Below, piece by piece: positions 55,811 through 63,413 of a stretch of 64,000 bases of DNA. How positions within the stretch are numbered: position 1 is the first letter of the stretch; each line of letters opens with the position of its first letter. Under the pieces are notes generated by a model that saw only the letters and a program-made list of their open reading frames with translations, had not been told where the DNA came from and searched no databases. The position numbers were made by a program, and so were the translations under genes. Source of the stretch: JAOUFP01 sp963801505 (GTDB lineage Bacteria > Nitrospirota > Thermodesulfovibrionia > Thermodesulfovibrionales > UBA6898); assembly GCA_963801505.1 (NCBI GenBank), contig CAWDEY010000016.1:124001-188000 (forward strand). Reading direction: 5' to 3'.

Positions 55811-55933
55811 AAATTAGCGATATATTTGACTTAACCGAGGAGGGAACAGAGAAATCTCCGAGTTCTCAATAATACCTCTATGATCGCTATGAAGAGGCTT
55901 TTGCCGTTGCCTCTATTTGTCACTTAGTTAATT

Positions 55934-57853
55934 ATGATAAAATCCCCCATGCACTGTTTTGATATACTTTTCCCGATTAACCTTGGGCCCCTCACCTATG
56001 TCTGTCCGGACTCTCTGGCAGAAGCAGTACAACCAGGTCTTGTAATTCAGGCCCCGTTAAGAAACAAGCTTACCAGGGGAATTGTTCTCGAGAAAAATAC
56101 TTCTCCTCCGGAAGGTCACTTGAAGGAGTTACAGCTAATACCAGGAGCGCCGTCAGTTGTAAGTAAAGCCCTCCTCAGGCTTTTCAGGTGGATGTCTGAC
56201 TATTATATCGCTTCGGAAGGTCTGGTCCTGAAACAGACCATGCCGGTAGAATTATTCTCAAAGACTAAGCCAAGGAAAAGCAAAAAGGAAATTTGCTGTG
56301 ATAACGCAATAGATTTCATGGATATCAGATCCAGAGACGTTCAGGGTATCACTTCAGCGGCCAACAGTAATAAATACATGGGTTTTCTATTGCATGCGCC
56401 TTCACTGTTATATGAATACTCTATAGTTTTTAAGTTGCTTAGTTCAGTCAAAAATATTATCGTGCTCCTGCCTGATATCATCCAGGCAAATCTCCTGTAT
56501 ACGGCTTTGAAGGCCCGGTATGCAGATCGTCTTTGCATACTTCATGGAGAAATATCCCGGGGGAAACGTTCAGCATATATCGAAGGCATACTCTCCGGCA
56601 GGTACGATATAGTCCTTGGTACAAGGGCGGCACTCTTTGCGCCACTAAAAAAGGTTTCGCTGATCATGGTACTCAATGAACACAGCCAACTATATAAAAT
56701 CGAGGAAGGCCTACGCTATAACATACGCGATGTTGCTGTCATGAGAGGTTTTATCGAAAAGGCTGCGGTCCTTCTGTCTTCAATAAGCCCGTCTATTGAT
56801 TCTTATTTCAACGCAATTACCAACAAATACACAATTATAAAACCATCCTCTGACATAAAGCGGCCGAATATAAGGATTGCTGATATGCAGTTTGAGAAAA
56901 AAATCAAACCTGACTTTTCCAAAACAGTCCATGATGCAGCCAGGAAACATATCCGAAACAATAATAAGATAATGTTCGTTGTCAACAGAAGGGGATATTC
57001 CTCTACACTCCTCTGCCGTGAATGCGCTTACATTGTAAAGTGTGTTTCATGTGATATACCCATGATACTTTATAAGAATGACAATGCGCTGAAATGCCAT
57101 TACTGCAACAAGGTCCTTTCTGTTCCGGAGAGGTGTCCCAGATGCAAAGGCCATAATTTCGAGCTTCTGGGAAGCGGCACAGAGAGGGTCCAGGAGTATA
57201 TAGAAGAACTTTTTGGGATACCAACCCTGAGGTTTGACAGCGATAACGTCAAAAAAAAATCTGAAAAAGAGGATATTTCGAGACTCATCTCCGGCGATTT
57301 TTCCAGGTTACTGATAGGCACAAAGATAATGACCAGACGCATCTCGGTAACGGACAAGTTTTCAATGGCTGCTGTTTTGAATGTAGATTCATCACTGAAC
57401 CTGCCGGATTTCAGGGCTATGGAAAAAGCATATCAGGAACTCTCCTCGATCATTGATCTGGTTGAGCCTTCCGGTGAGGTACTGATACAAACCAGGTTCT
57501 CCGGTGTCCCTCTCTTTAAGCATCTTAGGTGCAATGCTTATGCTGCCTTTGCCAATGAGGAACTGACAATGAGAAAAAGCCTTAATTATCCTCCTTATGC
57601 AAAGCTGCTGAAGATAACATACAGCGGTCCTCAGGAATTATCAGAGAAAATCATGAGAACAATACGTGACTCTGACCCTAAGCTGGAAATACTCGGACCT
57701 ACTGTTAATAAAAACAAAAGAGGAGTTGAGGAAGTTTCAATAATTCTGAAATCTTCTGCCAGAAAGGCACTGAATAATACCGCTCGACATGTATTAAAAA
57801 CATTCGACCGCTCAAAGAAAATTCAGATAAAAATAGACGTAGACCCTGCATAA
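55934..57853 (+). CDS. priA: Primosomal protein N' (PriA) lacking ATPase motifs
   Basis: 639 residues with PriA architecture: N-terminal 3' DNA-binding domain (about 1-105), helicase lobes and a zinc region with paired cysteines (CREC, CVSC, CHYC, CPRC, about 360-400). Where active PriA has a GxTGSGKT loop this protein has FLLHAPSLLYEY, and the DEEH box reads NEHSQLYKIEEGLRYN. ATP hydrolysis should therefore be lost, while replisome loading and fork recognition could remain. The gene is intact and full length, not a decaying fragment. Confidence 0.9.
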   Translation: MIKSPMHCFDILFPINLGPLTYVCPDSLAEAVQPGLVIQAPLRNKLTRGIVLEKNTSPPEGHLKELQLIPGAPSVVSKALLRLFRWMSDYYIASEGLVLKQTMPVELFSKTKPRKSKKEICCDNAIDFMDIRSRDVQGITSAANSNKYMGFLLHAPSLLYEYSIVFKLLSSVKNIIVLLPDIIQANLLYTALKARYADRLCILHGEISRGKRSAYIEGILSGRYDIVLGTRAALFAPLKKVSLIMVLNEHSQLYKIEEGLRYNIRDVAVMRGFIEKAAVLLSSISPSIDSYFNAITNKYTIIKPSSDIKRPNIRIADMQFEKKIKPDFSKTVHDAARKHIRNNNKIMFVVNRRGYSSTLLCRECAYIVKCVSCDIPMILYKNDNALKCHYCNKVLSVPERCPRCKGHNFELLGSGTERVQEYIEELFGIPTLRFDSDNVKKKSEKEDISRLISGDFSRLLIGTKIMTRRISVTDKFSMAAVLNVDSSLNLPDFRAMEKAYQELSSIIDLVEPSGEVLIQTRFSGVPLFKHLRCNAYAAFANEELTMRKSLNYPPYAKLLKITYSGPQELSEKIMRTIRDSDPKLEILGPTVNKNKRGVEEVSIILKSSARKALNNTARHVLKTFDRSKKIQIKIDVDPA

Positions 57854-57890
57854 TTCAGAGCTCTAAAACCTATAAAAAACATTCAAGAAA

Positions 57891-57965
57891 ACCACAGAGT
57901 TCACAGAGATATCCTTAGAATTTAAAACTGTAAACTATCAAATAGTTCTCTGTGTCCTCTGTGGT
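57891..57965. repeat. CCACAGAG-family intergenic repeat, copy 5
   Basis: Short copy between the convergent priA and coaE genes. Left arm ACCACAGAGTTCACAGAGA, right arm TCTCTGTGTCCTCTGTGGT, nearly perfectly complementary. Its position would let it act as a bidirectional transcription stop. Confidence 0.8.
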
Positions 57966-57982
57966 GAATTGCTCCATTTGGT

Positions 57983-58573
57983 TTAAACAATTTCCTCAAG
58001 CAGCTTTTTATAGATGCTTTTCACCTGTCTGCGGGTACTCTGCTTCGTGCTGTTGTTATCAATAAGAAAGTCTGCATTTTTCTTCTTAAGCTGTATCGGC
58101 ATCTGGGCCTTCAACCTCTTTAACACATTGCTGCGGGACACCCCGGCCTTCATCAATCTTTCAAGAGCAGTCTTTTGGGTTGTGAAGACTGTTACAGTAA
58201 TGTCAAACCTAGCCTGATATCCGCCCTCAAAAAGAAGGGGAACTTCAACGATAACTAGACTCTTCTTATCGCTGATTTTCTTCAAATAATTTTGTATATT
58301 ATCGAAAACTAAAGGATGAAGTAATACTTCCAGTTTTTCTCTTAATTCATTGTTATTGAATATTATTTTAGCAATTTTAACCTTGTCGAGATTACCGTCG
58401 TGCTTCTCTACCCGATCACCCAGAATTCTCTTGATCTTCAGGACAACTTCCTTGTCCTGAAGGAGTTCATTGACGATCTCATCGCTGTCGAGGACTATAG
58501 CCCCAAGCTCCCTAAAAACCGAAAGCACAAAGCTCTTGCCCATCCCATAATTTCCTGTCAGTCCAGCAACCAT
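57983..58573 (-). CDS. coaE: Dephospho-CoA kinase
   Basis: Last step of CoA synthesis. P-loop GLTGNYGMGKS (about 4-14), VLDSDEIV with the catalytic Asp, and VEVPLLFEGG. 196 aa, normal. Divergent from the zinc-ribbon gene, with 99 bp between starts. Confidence 0.95.
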   Translation of the reverse strand: MVAGLTGNYGMGKSFVLSVFRELGAIVLDSDEIVNELLQDKEVVLKIKRILGDRVEKHDGNLDKVKIAKIIFNNNELREKLEVLLHPLVFDNIQNYLKKISDKKSLVIVEVPLLFEGGYQARFDITVTVFTTQKTALERLMKAGVSRSNVLKRLKAQMPIQLKKKNADFLIDNNSTKQSTRRQVKSIYKKLLEEIV

Positions 58574-58672
58574 ATCCGTATTATATACTTTTTAAACAGC
58601 TTTCCAAAATTGACGTGGTTTCGAAATCTGAGTTATTATATGGGTAAGTTTATTTTGTGGAGGTCCTTTATA

Positions 58673-58990
58673 ATGCCGATATATGAGTATGTATGTGAAA
58701 AATGCAATAAACACTTTGAGATAATGCAGAAAATCACAGATGAGTCTTTAACAACCTGCTCTGATTGCAAAGGCCGGTTGAAGAAAATGATATCAAGCAC
58801 ATCCTTTGTCCTGAAAGGTACAGGCTGGTATGCCACTGACTATGCCTCCAACAAGGGGAGCGCACCAAAGACTATCGCGCCTCCAAAACCAAAAGACAGC
58901 GCTTCTCAGACAGCTTCGACTACAGAGACAAAAACCGAGTCAAAAGGGACCAAAACCGAGACAAAAGAACCTGCAGTTTCAGAAAAGTGA
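58673..58990 (+). CDS. FmdB-family zinc-ribbon protein
   Basis: 105 residues. The N-terminal zinc ribbon has MPIYEYVCEKC and TTCSDC (two CxxC), followed by the conserved FVLKGTGWYATDY; the C-terminal 40 residues are a low-complexity Lys/Thr/Glu tail. Members are called FmdB-type regulators, though the role is unproven. GGAGG precedes the ATG at 58673. Confidence 0.9.
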   Translation: MPIYEYVCEKCNKHFEIMQKITDESLTTCSDCKGRLKKMISSTSFVLKGTGWYATDYASNKGSAPKTIAPPKPKDSASQTASTTETKTESKGTKTETKEPAVSEK

Positions 58991-59748
58991 TGCAGCCCCA
59001 TGTCCATATCCCCTTTGATAAAATTCAGGAACATCTTGATTTTATTATAAAAAAAAGTCTTGACCTTGAAATATATTTCAGTTCAACCGTCCTGGACAAT
59101 GTTTCTGACAAGGACATCTCCGCTGTCAGTAAAATGCTCAGCCATAGTCCATCACTCTCTATCCATGCACCTTTTATAGACCTTTCCCCTGGTGCTGTTG
59201 ATTCAAAAGTGCGAAAGGCAACTCTTGAAAGATTCTCTCATGTTCTGGACATATCCGGAATTCTAAAACCAAAGGCGATTGTTTTTCATTCCGGATATGA
59301 AAAATGGAAATACGCCTTAAATATCGACCTGTGGCTTGAGAAAAGTCTTATGACATGGCAGCCTCTCAATACAAGGGCTGTTGCGATGGGCGTAAAGATA
59401 GCTATTGAAAATATATTCGAGGACGAGCCTCAAAACCTCAAGCTCCTAATGGAAAATATGGACTCAGAGAATTTCGGGATCTGCTTTGATACCGGACACT
59501 TCAACCTTTTCTCAAAAGTACCGATTGAAGACTGGATGTCAGCCCTGAGAACTTATATTGTAGAGCTGCATCTGCATGACAATAACAGGACATCCGATCA
59601 GCATCTGCCTGTAGGTGAGGGGACCTTTGATTTTAAAAGATTTTTTGAACTGCTTGGCGAGAAAAACTGTGTCTATACCCTGGAGGCCCATTCCCCTGAA
59701 AAAGTCATAAAAAGCATGAAGGCATTAGAGACCCTCACAGCGACTTAA
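58990..59748 (+). CDS. Sugar phosphate isomerase/epimerase-like TIM-barrel protein
   Basis: 252 residues, AP-endonuclease-2/xylose-isomerase superfamily. SIHAPFIDLSPG, VFHSGYEKWK, IAIENIFED, ICFDTGHFNLF and VELHLHDNN carry the usual metal-binding His/Glu/Asp residues. The ATG at 58990 overlaps the preceding stop (TGATG). Substrate unknown; overlaps the convergent midA end by 14 bp. Confidence 0.85.
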   Translation: MQPHVHIPFDKIQEHLDFIIKKSLDLEIYFSSTVLDNVSDKDISAVSKMLSHSPSLSIHAPFIDLSPGAVDSKVRKATLERFSHVLDISGILKPKAIVFHSGYEKWKYALNIDLWLEKSLMTWQPLNTRAVAMGVKIAIENIFEDEPQNLKLLMENMDSENFGICFDTGHFNLFSKVPIEDWMSALRTYIVELHLHDNNRTSDQHLPVGEGTFDFKRFFELLGEKNCVYTLEAHSPEKVIKSMKALETLTAT

Positions 59749-60877
59749 TCTGGTTCCTTATTGAAAATCCACGCAATTCCGGGGGTTCAAGACCTTTATA
59801 CTGGACCATGACCTTATGAGATTCTCCCATGCCCTGGGGTAATATCAGTTTCTTGATCCTTGCGATTTCAAATACATAGTCCCTTGGTCCCTCTGCTATT
59901 TTTTTTATGTCTTCATCGATTCCAAGGGACATCATGAAAACACCTTGTCCGCAAAAGCCTGCTGTCTTGATCCCGAGATCCTCGCCCCATTTTTTCAAGG
60001 CAGAATAATTCACATGGGCTGTTATATCCTGCTCACCGATATTCAGGTAAGGGGTTTCATTCATCTGGTGCCTGTGATAACAAAGTATTGTGCCGCGGTC
60101 CCTGTCTTCGCTGTAATAATCCCAAGCAGGATATCCATAATCTATAGTAAGAATAAACCCCCTTTCCAGAACTTCATTGATCTCCCTCAACCAGTCCCTG
60201 ATCCTCAGGTTTACTTCTGTTGTATACCCTTTTCTGATCTGCACAGAGAAGTCTCTGAAATAACGCAGGATCTCTTCATTGCTTAAGTCCCCTGCGATTT
60301 CTATGAATCCCTCTGTATCATCGAAATCCAGGTATATTTCCTTCAGGCACTCTTCCATCCTTACAATATGTACAGGGAAGGCATCCAGCAGTTCATTTGA
60401 AAAAATACAGCCTTTAACACAGCCGGACCCGCTCAGCCCACTTAAGGACGACAACCATTCCACCTTGCCTGAGAACTCAGACAAAAGTCCCTGTTGTTTA
60501 TTCCTCAAAGCAGGGCTTCGTTCAATAATGGTGTATTTCAATGTGCTGAAAAAGTCTGCAGATTTATCCGCCGTTCTGAGGGAATCCAGCATGTCTTTAC
60601 AGAAATAACCTGCTCCACCTCCCATCTCTACAATCCTGAAATTGTCCGGCCGGCCCATCAGATTCCACATCTCCTGCATCTGCCTGCCCATTATCGCGCC
60701 AAAAACAGGATGCAGATGCGAGCTTGTATAAAAGTCCCCTTCCCTGCCGATTTTTCCGGATTCCGTATTGTAATATCCGAACTCAGGATCATACAAGGCC
60801 ATAGACATGAAATGCTCAAAGGTCATAGGGCCTATTTTTTTGATCTGTCGGACTATTTTTTTCTGCAGGGGATTCAC
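59735..60877 (-). CDS. MidA-family SAM-dependent methyltransferase
   Basis: 380 residues, COG1565 (NDUFAF7/MidA). FEHFMSMALYDPEFGYY, the SAM-binding VEMGGGAGYFCKDML, FSNELLDAFPVH, and LTIDYGYPAWDYY are family marks. Mitochondrial homologues methylate an arginine of a complex I subunit; the bacterial substrate is not established. The start is GTG at 60877, 16 bp after nadA. Confidence 0.88.
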   Translation of the reverse strand: MNPLQKKIVRQIKKIGPMTFEHFMSMALYDPEFGYYNTESGKIGREGDFYTSSHLHPVFGAIMGRQMQEMWNLMGRPDNFRIVEMGGGAGYFCKDMLDSLRTADKSADFFSTLKYTIIERSPALRNKQQGLLSEFSGKVEWLSSLSGLSGSGCVKGCIFSNELLDAFPVHIVRMEECLKEIYLDFDDTEGFIEIAGDLSNEEILRYFRDFSVQIRKGYTTEVNLRIRDWLREINEVLERGFILTIDYGYPAWDYYSEDRDRGTILCYHRHQMNETPYLNIGEQDITAHVNYSALKKWGEDLGIKTAGFCGQGVFMMSLGIDEDIKKIAEGPRDYVFEIARIKKLILPQGMGESHKVMVQYKGLEPPELRGFSIRNQIKSL

Positions 60878-60893
60878 GTCAATAAATAAAAAA

Positions 60894-61880
60894 TTATTTT
60901 ATTTCGAGCATTCTGTCCAATGCCCTTTTGGCAGGCACCCTGATATGTTCAGGGACTTTGACAACATGGGTATTATCCTGAAAGGCCCTGAGTATGCTCT
61001 TAAGAGTGGTCCTTTTCATGTTCGGACAGATCATATCCGGCCTAAGGGCATAAAATTGTTTTTCAGGGTTTTCTGTTCTGAGCCTGTGCATAAGCCCGAT
61101 CTCAGTGCCTACAATAAACTCTTTTGCCTCCGAAGCATGCGCGTATCTGAGCATGCCTGATGTGCTGGTAACATAATCAGACATTTCAAGCACCTCAATC
61201 CTGCATTCAGGATGCGCCATAACAAGAGCGCCCGGGTGTTCTGACCGCGCCTTCTTGACATCATCCGTTGAGACCCTTTCGTGCACATTGCAGTAGCCAT
61301 CCCAGGCTATCACCCTCTTCCTGGTGTTCCTGGCTGCCCACACCGAGAGGTTCTTGTCAGGTATGCAGATCACCTCATCACCCGGAAGGGATTCAATGAC
61401 CTTTACTACATTTGCGGAAGTGCAACAGATATCGCTTTCGGCCTTCACCTCTGCTGTTGTGTTGACATATGCCACAACAGGAACTCCTGGATATTGTATC
61501 TTTATGTCCCTTAATGAAAATTCAGCCGGATACACATATGGAGGCGGATTATCAAAACCAGGAAAGCGTTTTCTCACAGGTCTTGGTGAATCAACATTTA
61601 TCATGTCAGCCATCGGGCATAAGGCGTCTACCTCAGGCAAGAGGACTGTTTTATCAGGTGACAGGATGGAGGCGCTCTCAGCCATGAAATGCACACCGCA
61701 AAAAACGATCATTTCACAATCTCTGGTAGCAGCTATCCTCGAAAGCTCCAGGGAATCACCGACAAAGTCAGCGATGTCCTGCACTTCATCCCTCTGGTAA
61801 TTGTGCGAAAGAATAATAGCGCGTTTCTGTTCCTTTAACTCCAGAATCTGTTTCTGCAGAGAAGCTGTATCAAGAGACAT
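60894..61880 (-). CDS. nadA: Quinolinate synthase
   Basis: 4Fe-4S enzyme condensing iminoaspartate and DHAP in NAD synthesis. ILSHNYQRDEVQDIADFVGDS near the N-terminus (written in part), CGVHFMAESA, CTSANV, WDGYCNVH, and CPNMKRTTLKSIL; the three cluster cysteines are present. 328 aa, normal. Its ATG immediately follows the SLT stop. nadB/nadC are absent here. Confidence 0.96.
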   Translation of the reverse strand: MSLDTASLQKQILELKEQKRAIILSHNYQRDEVQDIADFVGDSLELSRIAATRDCEMIVFCGVHFMAESASILSPDKTVLLPEVDALCPMADMINVDSPRPVRKRFPGFDNPPPYVYPAEFSLRDIKIQYPGVPVVAYVNTTAEVKAESDICCTSANVVKVIESLPGDEVICIPDKNLSVWAARNTRKRVIAWDGYCNVHERVSTDDVKKARSEHPGALVMAHPECRIEVLEMSDYVTSTSGMLRYAHASEAKEFIVGTEIGLMHRLRTENPEKQFYALRPDMICPNMKRTTLKSILRAFQDNTHVVKVPEHIRVPAKRALDRMLEIK

Positions 61881-62594
61881 CTAGAACCTTATATTGCCTT
61901 TTCTCTCAAGCGTTGCATTTGTGAAAAGTATTGTACCGTCCTCAAGAACTACCTTATACATCGGGGCTGGCCTGACCTGATTATCTTCAACAGGACCAGA
62001 GATAGCATACTGTCTTTTACCTTTGTATAAAGCTAACACCCTGTTGACGTACTGTCTTGTTTCAGTGATAGGCGGGACATTTCCATATCTTTCAACTGTC
62101 GTGGGGCCTGAATTGTAGGCAGCTATGGCAAGGGTCAGGTTCCCATTGAACTTTTCGATAAGGTATCTGAGGTATCTGGTGCCGCCTTCTATGTTCTCTT
62201 CAGGGTTAAAGGGATTGGATACATTCATATCATTTGCGGTCGAAGGCATAAGCTGCATAAGTCCCATGGCACCCTTCTTTGATACAGCCCTGTAGTTGCC
62301 GTTGGACTCAGTCCTGATAACAGCGTGTATCAGCTCAGGTTCGATCTCATATTTCCGCGCAGACTTCTGAACGTAACTGCTATAGTCAGCATTGACAGCA
62401 AGGGATTTTTCGATTTTCTTTTTATTCGGGACGACCTTATTGTTTTTTTCAGTCAGGATCTTCTGGTTCTTTTTTCCCAACGGAGCATCTGTATAGCAGG
62501 TAACACCGTTTTCATCTATATACTTAAAGATGTCCGATGATGCGGTCGAGGCAATAAATAACATGGAAAATAGCACAACTGATATTCTCAGCAT
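61881..62594 (-). CDS. Lytic transglycosylase (SLT) with DUF4124-like N-terminus
   Basis: Periplasmic peptidoglycan-cleaving enzyme, 237 aa. Signal peptide (about 1-20), a DUF4124-type segment (IFKYIDENGVTCYTDAP), then the SLT domain with catalytic Glu in HAVIRTESNGNYRAVS, GAMGLMQLMPSTA and AIAAYNSGPTTVERYG. Leads into nadA. Confidence 0.92.
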   Translation of the reverse strand: MLRISVVLFSMLFIASTASSDIFKYIDENGVTCYTDAPLGKKNQKILTEKNNKVVPNKKKIEKSLAVNADYSSYVQKSARKYEIEPELIHAVIRTESNGNYRAVSKKGAMGLMQLMPSTANDMNVSNPFNPEENIEGGTRYLRYLIEKFNGNLTLAIAAYNSGPTTVERYGNVPPITETRQYVNRVLALYKGKRQYAISGPVEDNQVRPAPMYKVVLEDGTILFTNATLERKGNIRF

Positions 62595-62735
62595 GCTGAA
62601 ATGTTAACATTTAGAACGCTGAGTGTCAATAATCCACACTCTCATTGTCAGGCAAAAAGCCCAGACGGAAAGCCCTGTCCCTTCGTGACCTTCTTTTCTC
62701 CTGAGCATGTATAAATTATCCCATGTAGTATCAGC

Positions 62736-62951
62736 TTACTTGAACTTCCTCAGGTCTATTTCCCAGTATTTCCTTAACTTCTCTCCTGCTGCTCTGTTTC
62801 GCTTGATTATCATTTTCCCCCCGGTCATTGTCCATTTCTTAATGAGACTTTTCCACAGGATCAAGGATAGATCCGGGAACATGAATAAAATCATAAAAAT
62901 GATCTGGGCTATCAGGACAGTGCTGTAATTAGTGGCTACATGAGGTCCCAT
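62736..62951 (-). CDS. Possible small membrane protein
   Basis: 71 residues from an ATG at 62951: one hydrophobic helix (about 9-26, VLIAQIIFMILFMFPDL) then a strongly basic tail (KKWTMTGGKMIIKRNRAAGE). Codon use resembles real genes and it overlaps the end of the 45-residue ORF by 16 bp. I recognise no family and there is no good RBS, so it could be chance. Confidence 0.3.
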   Translation of the reverse strand: MGPHVATNYSTVLIAQIIFMILFMFPDLSLILWKSLIKKWTMTGGKMIIKRNRAAGEKLRKYWEIDLRKFK

Positions 62952-63073
62952 GCCTGCCCCCCCAATTCTGTATGCAGGCAATTCTCCTGCTGGAGAAATA
63001 AAACGCAGAGTCCTGCTTCTGCAAAAACTGCAGTGACCATAATCTCTTCAAACATTTTCATAAATACTTTCAT
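62936..63073 (-). CDS. 45-residue protein downstream of a sigma-54 promoter
   Basis: ATG at 63073 with AAGGGGG 6-7 nt before it, ending at TAG. The N-terminus, MFEEIMVTAVFAEAG, resembles the start of short proteins I recall near transporter and stress genes in related bacteria (memory only). The remainder is of no recognised family and has two cysteines. The promoter at 63120-63134 lies 47 bp upstream on the same strand, which supports expression. Confidence 0.5.
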   Translation of the reverse strand: MKVFMKMFEEIMVTAVFAEAGLCVLFLQQENCLHTELGGQAWDLM

Positions 63074-63119
63074 GATATCCCCCTTAATCAAGGTATTTGT
63101 TTCTATAATTCAATACTTA

Positions 63120-63134
63120 GCAATACCTGTGCCA
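63120..63134 (-). promoter_or_regulatory. Sigma-54 promoter upstream of the 45-residue protein
   Basis: On the minus strand TGGCAC-AGGTA-TTGC, an exact -24/-12 match with correct spacing. Transcription would begin near 63108, about 35 nt before the ATG at 63073. Confidence 0.75.
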
Positions 63135-63176
63135 TAGCAAAATACATTGAAAATAAAGGAGATATAGGTTTAATTA

Positions 63177-63202
63177 AATGCAAGGTGCAATAATATGATG
63201 CT
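63177..63202. repeat. Imperfect direct repeat, unit 1
   Basis: AATGCAAGGTGCAATAATAT then GATGCT; a close copy, with the GGTGCAATA changed to GTGCAACA, lies at 63254-63276. Unit spacing is about 77 bp. Both units lie upstream of the sigma-54 promoter (minus strand) and upstream of the usp promoter (plus strand), a position suited to activator binding. Confidence 0.5.
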
Positions 63203-63253
63203 CTAATTGCTAGTTCAATGAGGCACGACTTGATTTGAGCAATGAAATAAAAA

Positions 63254-63276
63254 AATGCAGTGCAACAATATGATGC
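63254..63276. repeat. Imperfect direct repeat, unit 2
   Basis: AATGCAGTGCAACAATAT then GATGCT, the partner of the unit at 63177. The rest of the 340-bp gap 63074-63413 holds only the two promoters. Confidence 0.5.
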
Positions 63277-63310
63277 TGTCCTCACGCATAGTCAACACTT
63301 TAAAATATCA

Positions 63311-63337
63311 TTGACATTATACGACGTGTGATATAAT
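63311..63337 (+). promoter_or_regulatory. Sigma-70-type promoter of the universal stress gene
   Basis: TTGACA at 63311-63316 and TATAAT at 63332-63337, both perfect hexamers but with a short 15-bp spacer. It lies 76 bp before the usp ATG. The tight spacing may require an activator or supercoiling. Confidence 0.65.
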
Positions 63338-63413
63338 TTTAAACAGTCTTGTTCGATTAATTTTGCAACAGTAAAGTATAGAATAAGATAGCAATACAAA
63401 CAGGAGGATTTAT

